Shown: in pieces, positions 1 through 17,600 of the stretch
How positions within the stretch are numbered: the stretch's first letter is position 1
Layout of the letters: each line of letters starts with the position of its first letter
Assembly (NCBI GenBank): GCA_030248065.1
Contig: JASAMV010007919.1
Span: 1-64,000, forward strand
Reading direction: 5' to 3'
Length of the DNA stretch: 64,000 bases
DNA from: Rhynchonema sp. JSB1_4
Taxonomy: Eukaryota > Nematoda > Chromadorea > Monhysterida > Xyalidae
Position numbers and translations under genes: made by a program
The notes under the pieces: generated by a model
Database searches by the model: none
Seen by the model: only the letters and a program-made list of their open reading frames with translations
What the model was told of the DNA's origin: nothing

Positions 1-5023
<5,023 letters not shown>

Positions 5024-5196
5024 GAGGGACCATGTCATTGTTTTAAGTTTGTTGGATGGTATTCGTAGCGTTTGCGTTACTGTTTGGTTTTGTACTACTA
5101 CACAGTTCATTTTGCGTCGTTTCCGGTTGGTGTTGTGAATTGCGGCAAACGCCTACTGTATACTGTAACTGCGTACAGTTTTTATAAATGTACTTG

Positions 5197-5202
5197 AATA
5201 AA
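5197..5202 (+). promoter_or_regulatory. Poly(A) signal of CDC5L
   Basis: AATAAA, part of AATAAAATAAA, lies about 175 bases after the CDC5L stop codon, a normal 3' UTR distance. No other strong candidate precedes it. Confidence 0.6.
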
Positions 5203-5319
5203 ATAAACTTTTGATCATCGGTTTTTTATTCATCCCCTATTGAGTGTTTCTGCAGTGTTGTCCGTCCACGGGTAAGTGACCAATAGTATTTGAGTTTTGC
5301 GTTGATGCTGCACTGGAGT

Positions 5320-5690
5320 ATGTCAATGCTACTTTGCACCACGTTTTAAATACCTATGTGAAATACAAAACGTTTCGCGTGTCGAACAAGCCGAAAAAGG
5401 CAGAGTGGTGCTCAAAAGAGCTGATACGACTAAAAGCGAAGATGGATAACGTCTATCGCAACTGGCTTACCACTACAAACAGGGACAAGCAATCTCCAAA
5501 ATTTCACACGTACAAGAAATTGAAAAAAACAGTACAATAAGTTGGAGACGCAGTGCAAAAAAGAAGTTTGAATACAGGCCTCAAGAACGTGCGTTCTGGG
5601 AACACAAGAGAATACTAAGAGGTAAAGTTAAAACTGACATGCCTCCATTGTGCAACTCAACTGGGAAACTGATAAAAAGACGTTAATTTT
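5320..5690 (+). pseudogene. Non-LTR retrotransposon (LINE) fragment
   Basis: Reading frames here give KKAEWCSKELIRLKAKMDNV followed by YRNWL, YKKLKKT and, after a stop and frame change, FEYRPQERAFWEHKRILRG and MPPLCNSTGKLIK. This pattern (W-x4-L, basic helix, YRKW, Y-K-K-L, FW-x2-I, then PPL-N-G) is typical of the stretch between the endonuclease and reverse transcriptase of jockey/CR1-like LINEs. Stops and a frameshift interrupt it and no reverse transcriptase catalytic box is seen, so it is a dead fragment. Assignment rests on remembered family patterns. Confidence 0.5.
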
Positions 5691-5969
5691 AAAAGACGAA
5701 TTACGTTAATCAACCTATTCCGCAATCTTTCTTTCCTGTCCACTAAACTCGAGTGAAACTGAAAGCTAATTGTAAACATGTTGTTGGCTGCAGTGCAAAC
5801 AGCGTCTCTTCATGAAGAGTTGCAAGAAAGTAATTACCTACATAAGCAGTATTTTATAATCAGCTGTGATCACTACGTCACATAATATGCAGGTTATGCC
5901 GTCTGCCGCAACACTAGTGCTCTATCGACCACAATAATAATGTATGTACATAAGCTGGCTACCTCAGGA

Positions 5970-6697
5970 ACCATACGTGCCGGGGTTTTCCACTAGTGGA
6001 CCACGTAAATGGAAACCTGAAATTATACCCAAGTATAGTGCCCCCGGGGACCAGCAGTGGAAACTTTTCCGCTCATATCCTCCCGGGACAGTATAGAAAA
6101 CTCTCGTTTTCACATGGAACGATGCTCCGTTGTATTCTACGCTTGCACAGCATTGAGCTGCCAATTGTGCCACAACTGATTTCAACGCTTACCTGAGTTA
6201 TCCACTTAGGGCGGCCTTAGGTTGAATCCGGAATTCGGAAATATTTCCGGAAAACGCATTATTTTTGCATGTAAATTTTTTTCGTTTTCCGGAAATATTT
6301 CCGGAGTCCGGAAATGTTTAGTATTTTTGCATGCAAATTATTTCCGGATTCCGGATTTAACCTAAGTTCGCCCTTAAAGCCCCGCTTTTGGCAAGTCTAC
6401 TGACAAATTGATGGTCCAGAAAAAATAAATCGAATTAGAGCCCCCGAGCTCTAAGTTGAAAATTTTCTCCTTAGAGCCCCCGAGGGCTCTATTTGGAAGC
6501 TTTAAGTGGAAAATTCGGGTACTTATTTGTTACTCCAACCCACAGACGAGACAAGAAAAATGACAACTTAAGCGACCAAAATGTTTTTCTTCGATTTTTA
6601 CAAAGTTGTTTTCGTCCAAAAACGGGTTCGGGTGCTCCTCAAAACTTTTTACCCAATTGTATTCTCCATGGACTGTAGGTGGAAACCCCCAGTATGT
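5970..6697. mobile_element. Fold-back element with GTGGAAAC phrases
   Basis: The left end (CATACGTGCCGGGGTTTTCC, about 5,971) and the reverse complement of the right end (CATACTGGGGGTTTCCACC, about 6,690) match as imperfect inverted ends. Inside are repeats of TGGAAAC, AGTGCCCCCGG and TAGAGCCCCCGAG. A second, separate inverted-repeat element (6,206-6,376) is inserted in it. No coding sequence. Confidence 0.5.
6206..6376. mobile_element. 171-bp MITE, TTAGGGCG ends
   Basis: Ends are TTAGGGCGGCCTTAGGTT on the left and, reverse-complemented, TAAGGGCGAACTTAGGTT on the right, followed on both arms by AATCCGGAAT. The interior repeats ATTTCCGGA and TTTGCATGHAAAT. It is nearly a complete palindrome, as expected of a small non-autonomous DNA transposon. 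Confidence 0.75.
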
Positions 6698-7015
6698 ACG
6701 TATCTGCTGTAGCTAAACAACAGACGGCGTAGAGTGCTGGTTCCAATTGGATCCATTACATCATGTTCCCGTACTCCCCGCTCCCAAACCCGCACTGTGC
6801 CGTGTATTAAAAATGCATACGACAAGGCGTCTGCAATAACAACATCCGAGCTCCCTATTATTAGCACATAAACATGTTTATGATATTTTGTAATATAAAA
6901 CTATACCTAGGGTATACAGTCTACCCTCTTTGTTGTGACAGAAACGGGGATCTGGCTTTACTGGTCGGTCACTGTAAAAGCTGTGCACTGAAAGTACATT
7001 CACTCCAGATCATGC

Positions 7016-7146
7016 GGCTTACAGTAATGTCGTCAAATCATGTCGTCGCATCTTGTCGTCAAATCACACATGTATTATTTTCGCGCTCATTTGGGGCTCA
7101 TGTGTGCTTGTTTGACGACTTTATTTGACAACGAAACTATTAGCCG
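7016..7146 (-). mobile_element. GTCGTCAAATCA MITE, copy 1
   Basis: About 130 bases sharing words with two other copies in the window (35,466-35,592 and 59,079-59,222): GGCTTA at one end, GTCGTCAAATCA, ATTTTCGCGCTCATTTGGGG, TGACGACTTTATTTGACA and AACTATTAGCC at the other end. The interior has several TTGACGAC/GTCGTCAA boxes in both orientations. Non-coding. Confidence 0.7.
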
Positions 7147-10100
7147 ATCATGAGCGTGCATGTTTAAGTACAGCGCATGCGAGTCCTTGCATGAAGCAGC
7201 ACGGACGGTTTATACACCTTAAATATGAATATCAATAAGCAAGAAAAATCCCCGCTTTCGCGGGCAAAACGGATACATACTACATGTACGTCAAAGAAAA
7301 CCAGGGTACGCACACGCAAGTGTTTTGCCACAAGATGGCTTTCTTTTACGTAACCTGTTTCAGTTTCAACTTCTCCGCCCGAATGTGATCTCTTAGATGG
7401 CTCCGCACAGAAAATCTTCTTCTGATTTTCGTCCGTTGAACCATTGTATGGTCGTTTTTGGTCTTTATCCTGGTCGAGATTTTTTTGGGCCCGTCCGGTT
7501 GCCGGGCTCAGACCAGGACCTACGTTAGAACGGTTAGTATCACTGGACTCCGAGACCCCGATTGCCCCATGCCGCATCCATCAGTTTGATCGTCTGATAC
7601 ACCTACATACAGTATTTGTCTGTGCACAACTTCTTGTCTAAAAAAAGAACGCCATGAAGAAGAAGAACAACCTTGGGAATATGGTGAAACATTTGGTTCC
7701 GTAACCTAAAACCACCTGACCTATTTCGACCAGATTTTGCAAATCGTGAACTACAGTCTACAAGTAGTGAAGTTATAGTTGTGGGTAGATAGCCAGCTGC
7801 TACGTAGCGTGACATGGGTACAGAGCATCAAATGTTTTCACTTTAGCAATAACTCCGTTGAGCCATGTTGTGGAGGGGCGTTATCTCGCTTTTCAGGATG
7901 TTCAATATTTAGCGTTTCAAAGGGCAAGCCTGACACGTAAAAAGCAAAAGCTCAAGCTCTCTCCTATGACACGTAAAAATTCTGGACCTGACGACTTGGT
8001 TACCATAAAGAGGACTCCACTGTATAGAGAGGGTCACTATAAAGAGGATAAACTGTCTTATACAATAATATATCATACTGACAAGGGTCAGCAGAGAGGT
8101 TCGGCCATGGAAAGGCAATGTGCAAATTTTTCAGCAGTTGTTAGTCAGCGGAATGAGGGTGGTAAAAGTATTCAGACCCAACGTCAGTTATTTGTGATTA
8201 ATAATGCCTTGTTTTTATATTCATGTCGCAATATCCGTTAAGCTGTGGTCAGACAATCGTGGGCGGTTGGACAAAACACGATAGCCTAACCAGAATCCGA
8301 CCCTGTGTATGTGCTGATACTATCAGTGTATGATGTTCATACATATGTGTAATAATATCGTCATATTATTTGAAATATAATACTCGAGGCTATGCCCGCC
8401 TCCCGAATCACACAACTAAGCTTCTGGTGGTTCACAACGTGCAATTGAGTACCCCGTTACAATCTCACAGCTCTCACTGTTCAAAGTTCGAGACGGATGA
8501 ATCCGTTTTTTGGTTTGCTGTGCTTTGTTGCCACAGGAAAAAAATCCACATAGGTACATACAGTACAGTACCTATTGCATTCATTATCTCTGAACAAAAG
8601 GATATCGCGTTCATGGTACCGAACATATGCGTAAACATTAACGAATGCACAGAATAATGTCTGTATATGTACGTTGATGAAGCACATTCCCAATGCATGA
8701 GACCTCATGTCCTCCCATATTATGTTATAGGCATTGTACGTCATGTACGTGCACCTATAACGGTGTAATATTACAAGTATAGTTGAAAATTCACCATCGC
8801 GCGTTCCGCGTCGCATGTTTTACGCTGCGATTTTCATATGTCCGTTTTTGTCTGCTCTGGTCCTGATACAATTTTCGAACTGCTGATTTCCAAATCCCCT
8901 GGGTACATATAATTTTCAGTTTAGTTTCTCCAACCACACACATTTATGAATTCAGATATTTTTGTCCCCAAGCTTAGCTTGATTCATACTGCTTGCTCTC
9001 CAGCTTATGACGTGCATGTGGATGTGAATGGAGTAAAGTAGTACAGATAAGCGTGTAATTAACAAGAAGAAAAATGCTTGCTGTCGCTGTCGCAACCAAC
9101 GGCTGAACATGATTCCGATTTGATCATCCAACGGGACTAGGTACAAGCTATTGCTGCAAGTGGGACCAGCTAATGCTGCAAGCCAAAACATTTTCGATTT
9201 TGTAAATCGAGTTTCGAGTTTTCTTTCAAGAACCCGAAGTGCGGACATAGAACAGAACAAATTCTGGACGATTCTTACAGTGTAGTTAATAAACCCTTGA
9301 TCTAGATCATTTTGCGGTCTGGTTCAATGCTCCTCCTTTCCTCAGTTCTCTGACCTTTTTGCGTCCCTAATTTTATTCGACAAAAATGCTATTCACAAGC
9401 TGCAGACACCTTACCACCGCACTTATACTGTACGCAGGTAGTATTTCCAACCTTGATAAGGGTTTCACTATGTGCAAGCAGGTAAATAACAAGTGACCAA
9501 TATAGTACTTGCCATCATTTTAGCCTGAACTTGCACGCTTAACAACTGTGTTCTTAGTGGTTGCCCTTGCTAGTTCACGTTAGAGTGTTCATTGTTAACG
9601 TCGTACAATCTATACTGCTCAGATAGTGCACCAAACAAACATATGTTATGAGACCTGCTCGTAAATTCACGTTTTAGTGCATTATAAAGCGTATCAGACC
9701 TATATACATACATACATATAGGTACATAATGTAAATGTACCACAGTACATACCTATATCCGTACAGGTATTTGGCATGACTGACATGTAGTCACGTCTTG
9801 CGTAGAATATCAATGGTCCCTCTCCTAGCCAGCATAAATCACCATTGTGGCTTAATGCGAGCTTATTATGAAATGAATGCTTCCAATACACACCCACTGA
9901 TGTTTCAGATGCTGATACATGCTGGGTGCTTATTTGGAAAACTGTTTTTTGAAGTGTCTCAAATAAGCTCCAGGAGACTGAGGCCGGGTTAGCGGATTAG
10001 TGGGTGGCTGACAGGCAGACCCGCTGATCCGGTTTTTCAATTTTATGTGACAGCAAAGGCGGCAGTCCGCTAATCCGCAACTCGCTAATTCGCAAAAAAA

Positions 10101-11679
10101 GCTGATCCGCTAATTGTGAGACTGGCATATGACTGACTTAATACAATAGAAATGGAGTCTGCATACATGTTTGTTTGTTAGTCTAGGCCTTCTCCGATAC
10201 ATACACATAAACATAAACATCCGCACTTGTGACTGACACGCAGATAAAATGCAAGCATTGTCCCGTTTACCATAACGAACTGCACCATATCCCTATGGTG
10301 ACACAGTATGGGCATATGCAACATATACATGTATTTTCGCATGTATGTACATACATGTAGTATAAATGTGGTTGCGCAGAAATTACTGCAGTTATTGTGC
10401 TTGCTAAACTTTGTGCTGACCGGAAAAATATGTTTGCAAAATATGTATGTATATGGGCACATGGACTCGTCGTTGTGCAATCAGGCTAACACTCTCCAAT
10501 TTTGCCCCTAACGTAACAGCTGTTTTCGCTGAGCGTTTGTTGCCCGACCGGGTTCAAAGCCCCAAAACAAAATGCGTGTGTCTGTTGTCTGCGCGGAAAA
10601 CACCAGCACGTAAACGTTATAATGTTTATGATGTTTTCTGTCCGTGGGTATAGCTCAACATTTTGCAACTATACTTTTTTTAGATTTTGCTCAGTACCTA
10701 ACGATTATGTCCCACTGTATAGACACCCAGACGGTTTTGATTTAAGAATTTTGTGCATAAATTTGTGTATTCTACGTAATGTATGTCATATACATATGTA
10801 CATGAGTCGAATGTGGTCGTGCCAATGACGGCTTGTGTGTGTGGTGGCAACTGGTTAAGTCTGCGCACGCACCATCAGACGACCTTTTTATACACATATA
10901 TAGCGTATGCGTGTCTACACTAAGGTAGTTACACTAGACCAGCACACTTATTTATTTTATTATCATAGAAAAAGTTTTTTTATTTTTAGGCAGACGCTTG
11001 CGGCTGGACTGCCGCTACATGTGGCATATGTCACAAAATCGGAGACAGTTTTGTAAACTTAGTAATAAACATGCGTGCAGTTTATTACATCGATGGATCA
11101 CCCCTCAGTTACACAGCATTTGACCTGTCAAAATAGAGGTGCAAGTTCACAACGATGGAACGTGAACTTAAAGTACAAATAGTTGCCTAATATGCTTTCT
11201 TTTTCGCGTGCATTTCATATTGCAGCTCCGTTGGCAGAGACACTTGTGTTTACCCATTTTTGCATATTGCCTATTTATTGTCTGTTGCATCAACATCAAT
11301 AAATACAGTATACCTGTGTAAGGTATGTACCTACGTCGTCGTACTATTACCATCAAAGTTCTCATGGGCTACCGTAGCACCACGGACGGCAGAAAACATT
11401 TCTCTGAGTTGTTTTTCACATGGCGCGCCGCGCGTTACTGAGCATTTTCTTCCGTGGCGCACTTGGAACTTTATACAGTATATACTGTTGATTCTATGTT
11501 TAAAACGATATAACTTTTACGTTGGAATCGAAAGAAATCTGATTCCCGGCGATACTTATATATTTTAGACAAAAAACGGGTTAAATTCGCTGACCATTAT
11601 GCACTGACAATTGCGCTTTCTCATTCCAAACTCAAAATATTCGTGTTTCACAAGGACAAACGCAGAATCAAATGAAAAC
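7147..11679. other. Intergenic stretch, no gene recognised
   Basis: Reading frames are short and show no domain, codon bias or plausible splice chains. AT-rich runs of CATATGTAC/TACATACAT words are scattered through 8.2-10.9 kb. The only structured piece is a short repeat at about 9,972-10,130 carrying TTAGCGGATYAG boxes. The stretch 7,160-7,580 is open on the minus strand for 137 codons but resembles nothing I know. Confidence 0.5.
9972..10130. repeat. TTAGCGGAT-box repeat
   Basis: Boxes of the form TTAGCGGATTAG/CTAATCCGC occur five times in about 130 bases: two on the left, three on the right in inverted orientation, between CAGGAGACTGAG and TGAGACTGG. It looks like a small DNA element with iterated subterminal sites, similar in plan to those at 51-55 kb. 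Confidence 0.5.
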
Positions 11680-14600
11680 ATGAGCTTGTTTACCGTCGAG
11701 CAGCTGGAACTCATTCGTAGACTCAGATCGACCGGCATCACCTCGGAGGCTGTTGTTCAGGTTTGATACAGTATGTTCCGGCTGGTCTTCTGTTCAGCCA
11801 GAAGATGATCCTACAACTGTGCTCATTCGCAGGTTTTGGGATACATTGTACAGGGTGTTCCAAAAAAGGTCCCCACTTTTCCTTTTCGTTGTGTGTGGCA
11901 TAACTGATACGTGTTTGCACCTGATATTAAACTGTATGTTATATTGGACGGCTTTTGCTTCAACGCATGTCGTAAACCAACACGCCACATTCTTAACATG
12001 CGCTACCACAAGGTGATGTTTCAACATCAAAGAGGAAGGGAAGAAGCGCCCCGAGAGTGGTCTGACCCCAGAAACCTTTTTGTCTTTGATTTTGATTTGT
12101 GTACCAAAATTGGCAAAGAATGCCTATCGACCACCGCGATTTCGAAACAAATGTTTTTTGTATCTGGATTCAGATAGGGCACAGGGGCCCACCCAACCCC
12201 GAACTCTTTCTGTCGTGGTGGGTCACACCATACTGAAGGCATGCCTTGCAGTTGAAGTGCAACGGGCGGCAAAACACGGAAACATGCTGTTTGGGCCGTA
12301 TATTTTGTGATTGTGGAGATACACACTAATTTTAATCATTCGTTGCCAAAGGGCACGTCTTCGAGCTTGATGCGCTCCATGACAAAAAAGGTTTCGGGGT
12401 TAGGGCTCCCAGTGCCCCAATCTGGATACAGATTCAAAAAAACATTTGTTTTGAGATCTCCATGGTCGATAGGCCCCTTGTACCAATTTTTGTGCAAACC
12501 GGAGGCAAAAATGTTTTGGATGTTCGGTGCCCACTGCGCTTCAACCGTGATCCGATGCGAAAGTGGACCTCATTTTCGAAATCGCGATGGTCTGATTACC
12601 CCCTGTGCCAATTTTGGTACAAATTCAAGACAAAAAGGTTTCTGAGGTCAGCCTACCCTGGGGGAGCTTCTTTCCTTCCTCTTTGCTGCTGCTTTGAAAC
12701 ATTACCTTGTGGTAGCGCATGTTACCAGGTCGGTTGGTTTACGGCATGCACTGAAGCAAAACCGCTTAGTGCAACATACGGTTCAATATCAGGTGCAAAC
12801 ACGTATCATTCATCCCACACATAACGAAAAGAAAAAGTTGAGAGCTTCTTTTGGGACACTCTGTATTTAATTTATACATACAGGGTAACTCAATAAAGTG
12901 GTAACCTTTAATATGTACCTTCCTTGTGTGAGTATATTCTGTCAGTGTCACAATAATCTTGATTTGACTGCATTGCAATTGTCCTATGGTATACACGGTT
13001 GGTATGGTAATCATTTCAGGCATTCACTGCATTGGAACAACTAGACCACGAATTAGGCAACAACATTACTCTAAATGATGAGTCACACGCACAGCAACCC
13101 AACACCAGTGGCGCTAACAATGAAACATTCGGGGCTAATGACCCACGCGACGGTGAAACATCGCAGGAAACGGATTCTAGTCAACATGCGTCCATTCTAC
13201 TGCTGCAGTCAATCGCAGGGTAAGTACCGGACAGTTTGAATTGTGATTTGGAACATTCAGAATTTATTAAAGTTGCATATGTAAGGGCATGATGTACAGG
13301 GTGACACAACAAAATAATAACCGTTTTTGCTGGAGCTGAATCTTTGATGAAGCTGAATTCTATTCCAAAGCACGCGCAAATGCATTGTGAACCTCAAGCT
13401 ATTGTGAGATTTGGATGTCAGGGTTCCTAGCGATCTAAAGTTCTAGATTTGGGATTTGATCTCTCTAAATCAGATCTCCAACCTGACATAATTTCAGCCA
13501 ATTCTGTTATGGTGCTCCTGAACTCTAACATGCCCTTTCTGGCGTACATAAGCATCCACGCTTCGTTGCTCATATCATCGGAACGCTACAATAAATGTTC
13601 CAGGGCCTCCCGAACGGGCGGTTTACGAGTGCCTACTACTTCGTCAAAACAGGCCGATCCGACATCACCCACCACCGTGGCTCAATTACCAGCCAATACT
13701 TCACTGCAGAATCTCATTACAGCCGGACAAATGAACCCTACATCGTTAGCTGAAATGGCCCTCATACAACAACTACAAAGACAGGTTTAGCATAAATCTT
13801 ATGTTAACTTCACACAACTATAGGTATGTATTACGGATTTCCAAGTAAATTTAGGGTAGGGGCCAGCGAAACCGAGTGCCGCGAGGGGCACGTTAGTGGT
13901 GCAGGTGACCTTTGTGTGCGGGACGGTGTGCGGCCCACGGCGCACATGCCTGTGTGTTATACAAAGGTCACCCGCACCACCCGCGTGCCCCGCGGGGCCC
14001 TCGGTTTTCGCGGGCCCATACCCCCAAACTTACTCGGAGATCTGTATCTACGTTGGCTTGTTTGGGACAGCGACAGGTCAAGTGCGGGTTCTATTCTGGT
14101 CTGGAGGCGCTGCAAAGTAAATACATAATTTTCCTATTCCAGATCCCAGTACAAGTAACTGTAACAAGCACACCGACACGTCCCAGTTTACAATTGGCAC
14201 CGATGGCACAACACTTAGAGAGCACACCCGTTCGAAGACAGTCGTTCTCAACGATGACGGCCTACCATCGACAGCAACATCACGCACGATCACCGCAGGA
14301 TTTGTATTTGTCACGAGTACGTTTAGGATTAGTGCATTGGGATCGTTGCATTGTTTTATGCAATCTGACTGCTTCGACATTGGGCTTCATGAAGTACCGC
14401 ATACATAGGTTGACTGGATACTTGCTCCCCACAAATGTGTATCGCGGGTAAGGTGTTCACAGTTTAACTGGATAAAACAAACTCGCTTGATCAGCTGGAA
14501 AACTGGTCTAGGGAGAAAACTGTTACGCAAGTGCATCTTTTGTGTTGATATTTTCCACCAGGCCCGTTTCCAGATGGGCATGCCATACACATTCTTATAT

Positions 14601-17600
14601 TATGTACCTATAAGCGCACTCAAGGCATGATTGCAGATGACAACGATGCCCTCCATTCAGCACTTAGGCCCATCATCTTGCTCATCTGAGCAACATACTG
14701 GTCAAGGTCAAGGGCCACTTCCCTACGGCTATATACCTGATCAGCTACGCGCCTCTGGTGGAGGTCGTATTGGCAATGTTGGCCGCTCGATACAGGCCAC
14801 AAAGAAAGAAAATCAGGAATTCGTTGCTCTACACGATCCCTCTGAATTGGAGCACTTGCTAAGGTGTGTTACACAACTATGGACCAAGTTTCAAAAATGA
14901 TGTTTTCGAAAAGAAAGCAACTCATTTTTTTGGTTAGTTTATGCGACTTTCACTGTGCTGTGTTTCCTAGAATTAACTGTGAGCAGAGCATAAACATAAA
15001 AATTCATGACTTGCCTCCATAATTTGTTGTGCTCCGTGGGCGCGTCCCCAAAGAGTCAATAAATTGTTTGTCTGAAAGCCTGCTAATCTTGCATCGCCAA
15101 TTTTGAGTTGAGCGGTAGAGGTAACGGTAGGTACGGTAACTGTGCTTTTCAATATTTAGAATGATTGCTAACCGGTCAAGTAGCGTGCGCTGTTCTCAAG
15201 GTTGCCTGTGCCCGGGTCTATATCTTTTTTCACGTCGACACACCCAGGTTACGGTACTGCGCAGACTTGAGAATCAAATGTGCACTAATATTCTTGCGTT
15301 ACGTAGCGTACGTTGTCTATAGTCAACGCTTCATCGTTTTACACAACTGCTCGTCACCGTTAGGGAGACTGAAGGACGAAAAACAACGTGCGCATGACGT
15401 AGGTACATCGTCTGCGGCTGATGTGACGCTATTGCTTGCTGAGGCCCTGTGCCAAGCACGAGTACATCTTGACAACAGGATTGACCCTGTAATGAAACAA
15501 AAAGTGGTGCGACCGTGGTGAAGACGCAACGCATTATTTGTCATGATTGTTAGCTTGTTGCAAAGGTAGCAGACGCAGAAACACTCCAGAGCATTGGGAT
15601 CAAATGCTGACACTCTTGCATCTGGCAAATCGCGAGCCAATGTGTTCTGTCGCACGAGGATTTTTACGACAGCGAATGAAAACGTTGATCAAAAAAGGGA
15701 ATTGCGGCCATTTCAGGAACGGTGAGGAAGGCGCGATCGCTGAAATGAAACAATTCATTCAACAGCATCAGCTTCGTCAGACAACCGTTGGTGCGATGAC
15801 TAACATTAGTCAGCCGTATGTGTCCAAGTTCCTGAATGGCAACTACAAGGATTTGTCGTTGAGATGTCGCACCAAGGTATTTGTCTGGTACCTGAACTGC
15901 CGACGAAATCCGGAGAAAATGAGTTAGTGAGCTGAGATAACGATTATAAAGTATCTAGGGCGGCAGTGGATGGACCAGAACAACTAGACCTGCATAGAAA
16001 TGTACGTGAAAAGACCAAAGTTTCCCATGACTTCAGCGCGCTACATCAATGACCCAACCTCATCTTCGAGCCCGATCCGCGAGTTGGACTCAGCTTCAAT
16101 GCGTGCTCGCTCACAATCCCTGTCTGAGGCGGCACTAGCTCACAGCAGCCGACAACTGCGTCCAATTATGCAGAGGGTGTTAGAACGGTTTGTTATCTTA
16201 ACCAACTTCGTGTAGCCAACTAGTGCGGTGCTTCAGCAACAGATGCAGGGTGTTTCTGTTTCTGTTATATGGTGTTTACAGGGTGCTGGCAGCGTGCACC
16301 TTGACATGTGGGCTGGTCAACTGTGAAAATGTGGAAACTCAATTCGCCAGATCCAACGAAAAGCAAAAAAAGAAGTTCATAATCCGATCCTGGGTGTCCC
16401 AAGACCCCACAAAGAATTTTGATCCAACCAAATCCCAACACATTTTATCGTTGGATCCAGTTTGACCGGGCCCTATTTTTGAGCCCTGGATGCTCGGACC
16501 AAAAAATTAAGCCCAGATTCGACTTTTCGTGTCCGAAAATACCCGGTACCCAATTTTCAGCTGAATTGTAGCTTGCTTATATAAATTTTCAATAGCGTTC
16601 TGGAACTTTTGAAACAATATGTACAGGTCAGGAGGGACCAAAGTAAGACACTGCAGGCTGGAATATAGGTTTGGCTGAATATGTGTCTAAGGGATAATTT
16701 CAGTCGGGGAATCGGAATTCTGTGTCCATTTAGTCATGTGAGCTTTTTAACGTGTTTTTAAAGTACTACCCCTGACCTGTAACCTCACATTGATTAAACA
16801 CACGACCAGATCTATCTGCATACGATTCCTATACCTATGGCAAGAGCTTGACTAGGTAACAGGTAGACTCGAAACCCGAAACAGAATGTTTTCTATACCT
16901 GTGTTTCGGGTTTTCGAACAAAGCCGAAATCCGAAACACAGACGAAAAAAATGTACAGTATTTCAGGTTCGTATTTTGGGTATACAGTATCTGGCTGAGC
17001 CCCAAATCTGTCTCTCTAATAGGTATTTTTACATCTATTGTAACAAATGTTTTTCTCAACAGATACTACATGGAAAATCCGTGCCCAGATCAGCAAAAAA
17101 GAATAGAAATTGCCAACGAATGCAACAGGCTGGTGTGTGAAGAGAGGCGATGTGAGTTGCTTTATATCAAATGTTGTTTTTAATCTGCGTTGTTTAATTA
17201 ATTTTTCTCTGTTTCAGCTGTTGGCTCTCCCGCACTTGTGGCACGCGAATTGATAACGCACGCGGTGGTCGCTGTTTGGTTCCTGAATCGTCGAAAACAA
17301 GCTCTTGCTGCCGCAGCAAGCACCGCAGCTTTTCAATTGGGTGGTGCTGGACCATCGGGAGAGCAGGGTAAATTACTTGGAAATGTGCCGAAGAATGTAT
17401 ACTTTTCAGTTTCTTTGTAACTGCAGGAAGTTATGTATAGCTATTTTCTTTGTTCAACACCCGAAACCCGTTCGTTGCGCCCCGCTACTTTGCACGTCGT
17501 CCACAATTACATGTGCACCTACAGTACATTATATTATGTCATCTCCGACATATGTAATCATGGTCCGCCGGAAAACATTATATTCTAAGGACTATATGAA

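Noticed and set aside
7164..7577. 137-codon minus-strand frame
   Set aside because: No start context, domain or splice partners; composition is not convincingly coding.
8000..8060. Pogo-like terminal repeat (ATAAAGAGGACTCCACTGTA)
   Set aside because: ATAAAGAGGA occurs twice in direct orientation but no second inverted end was found.
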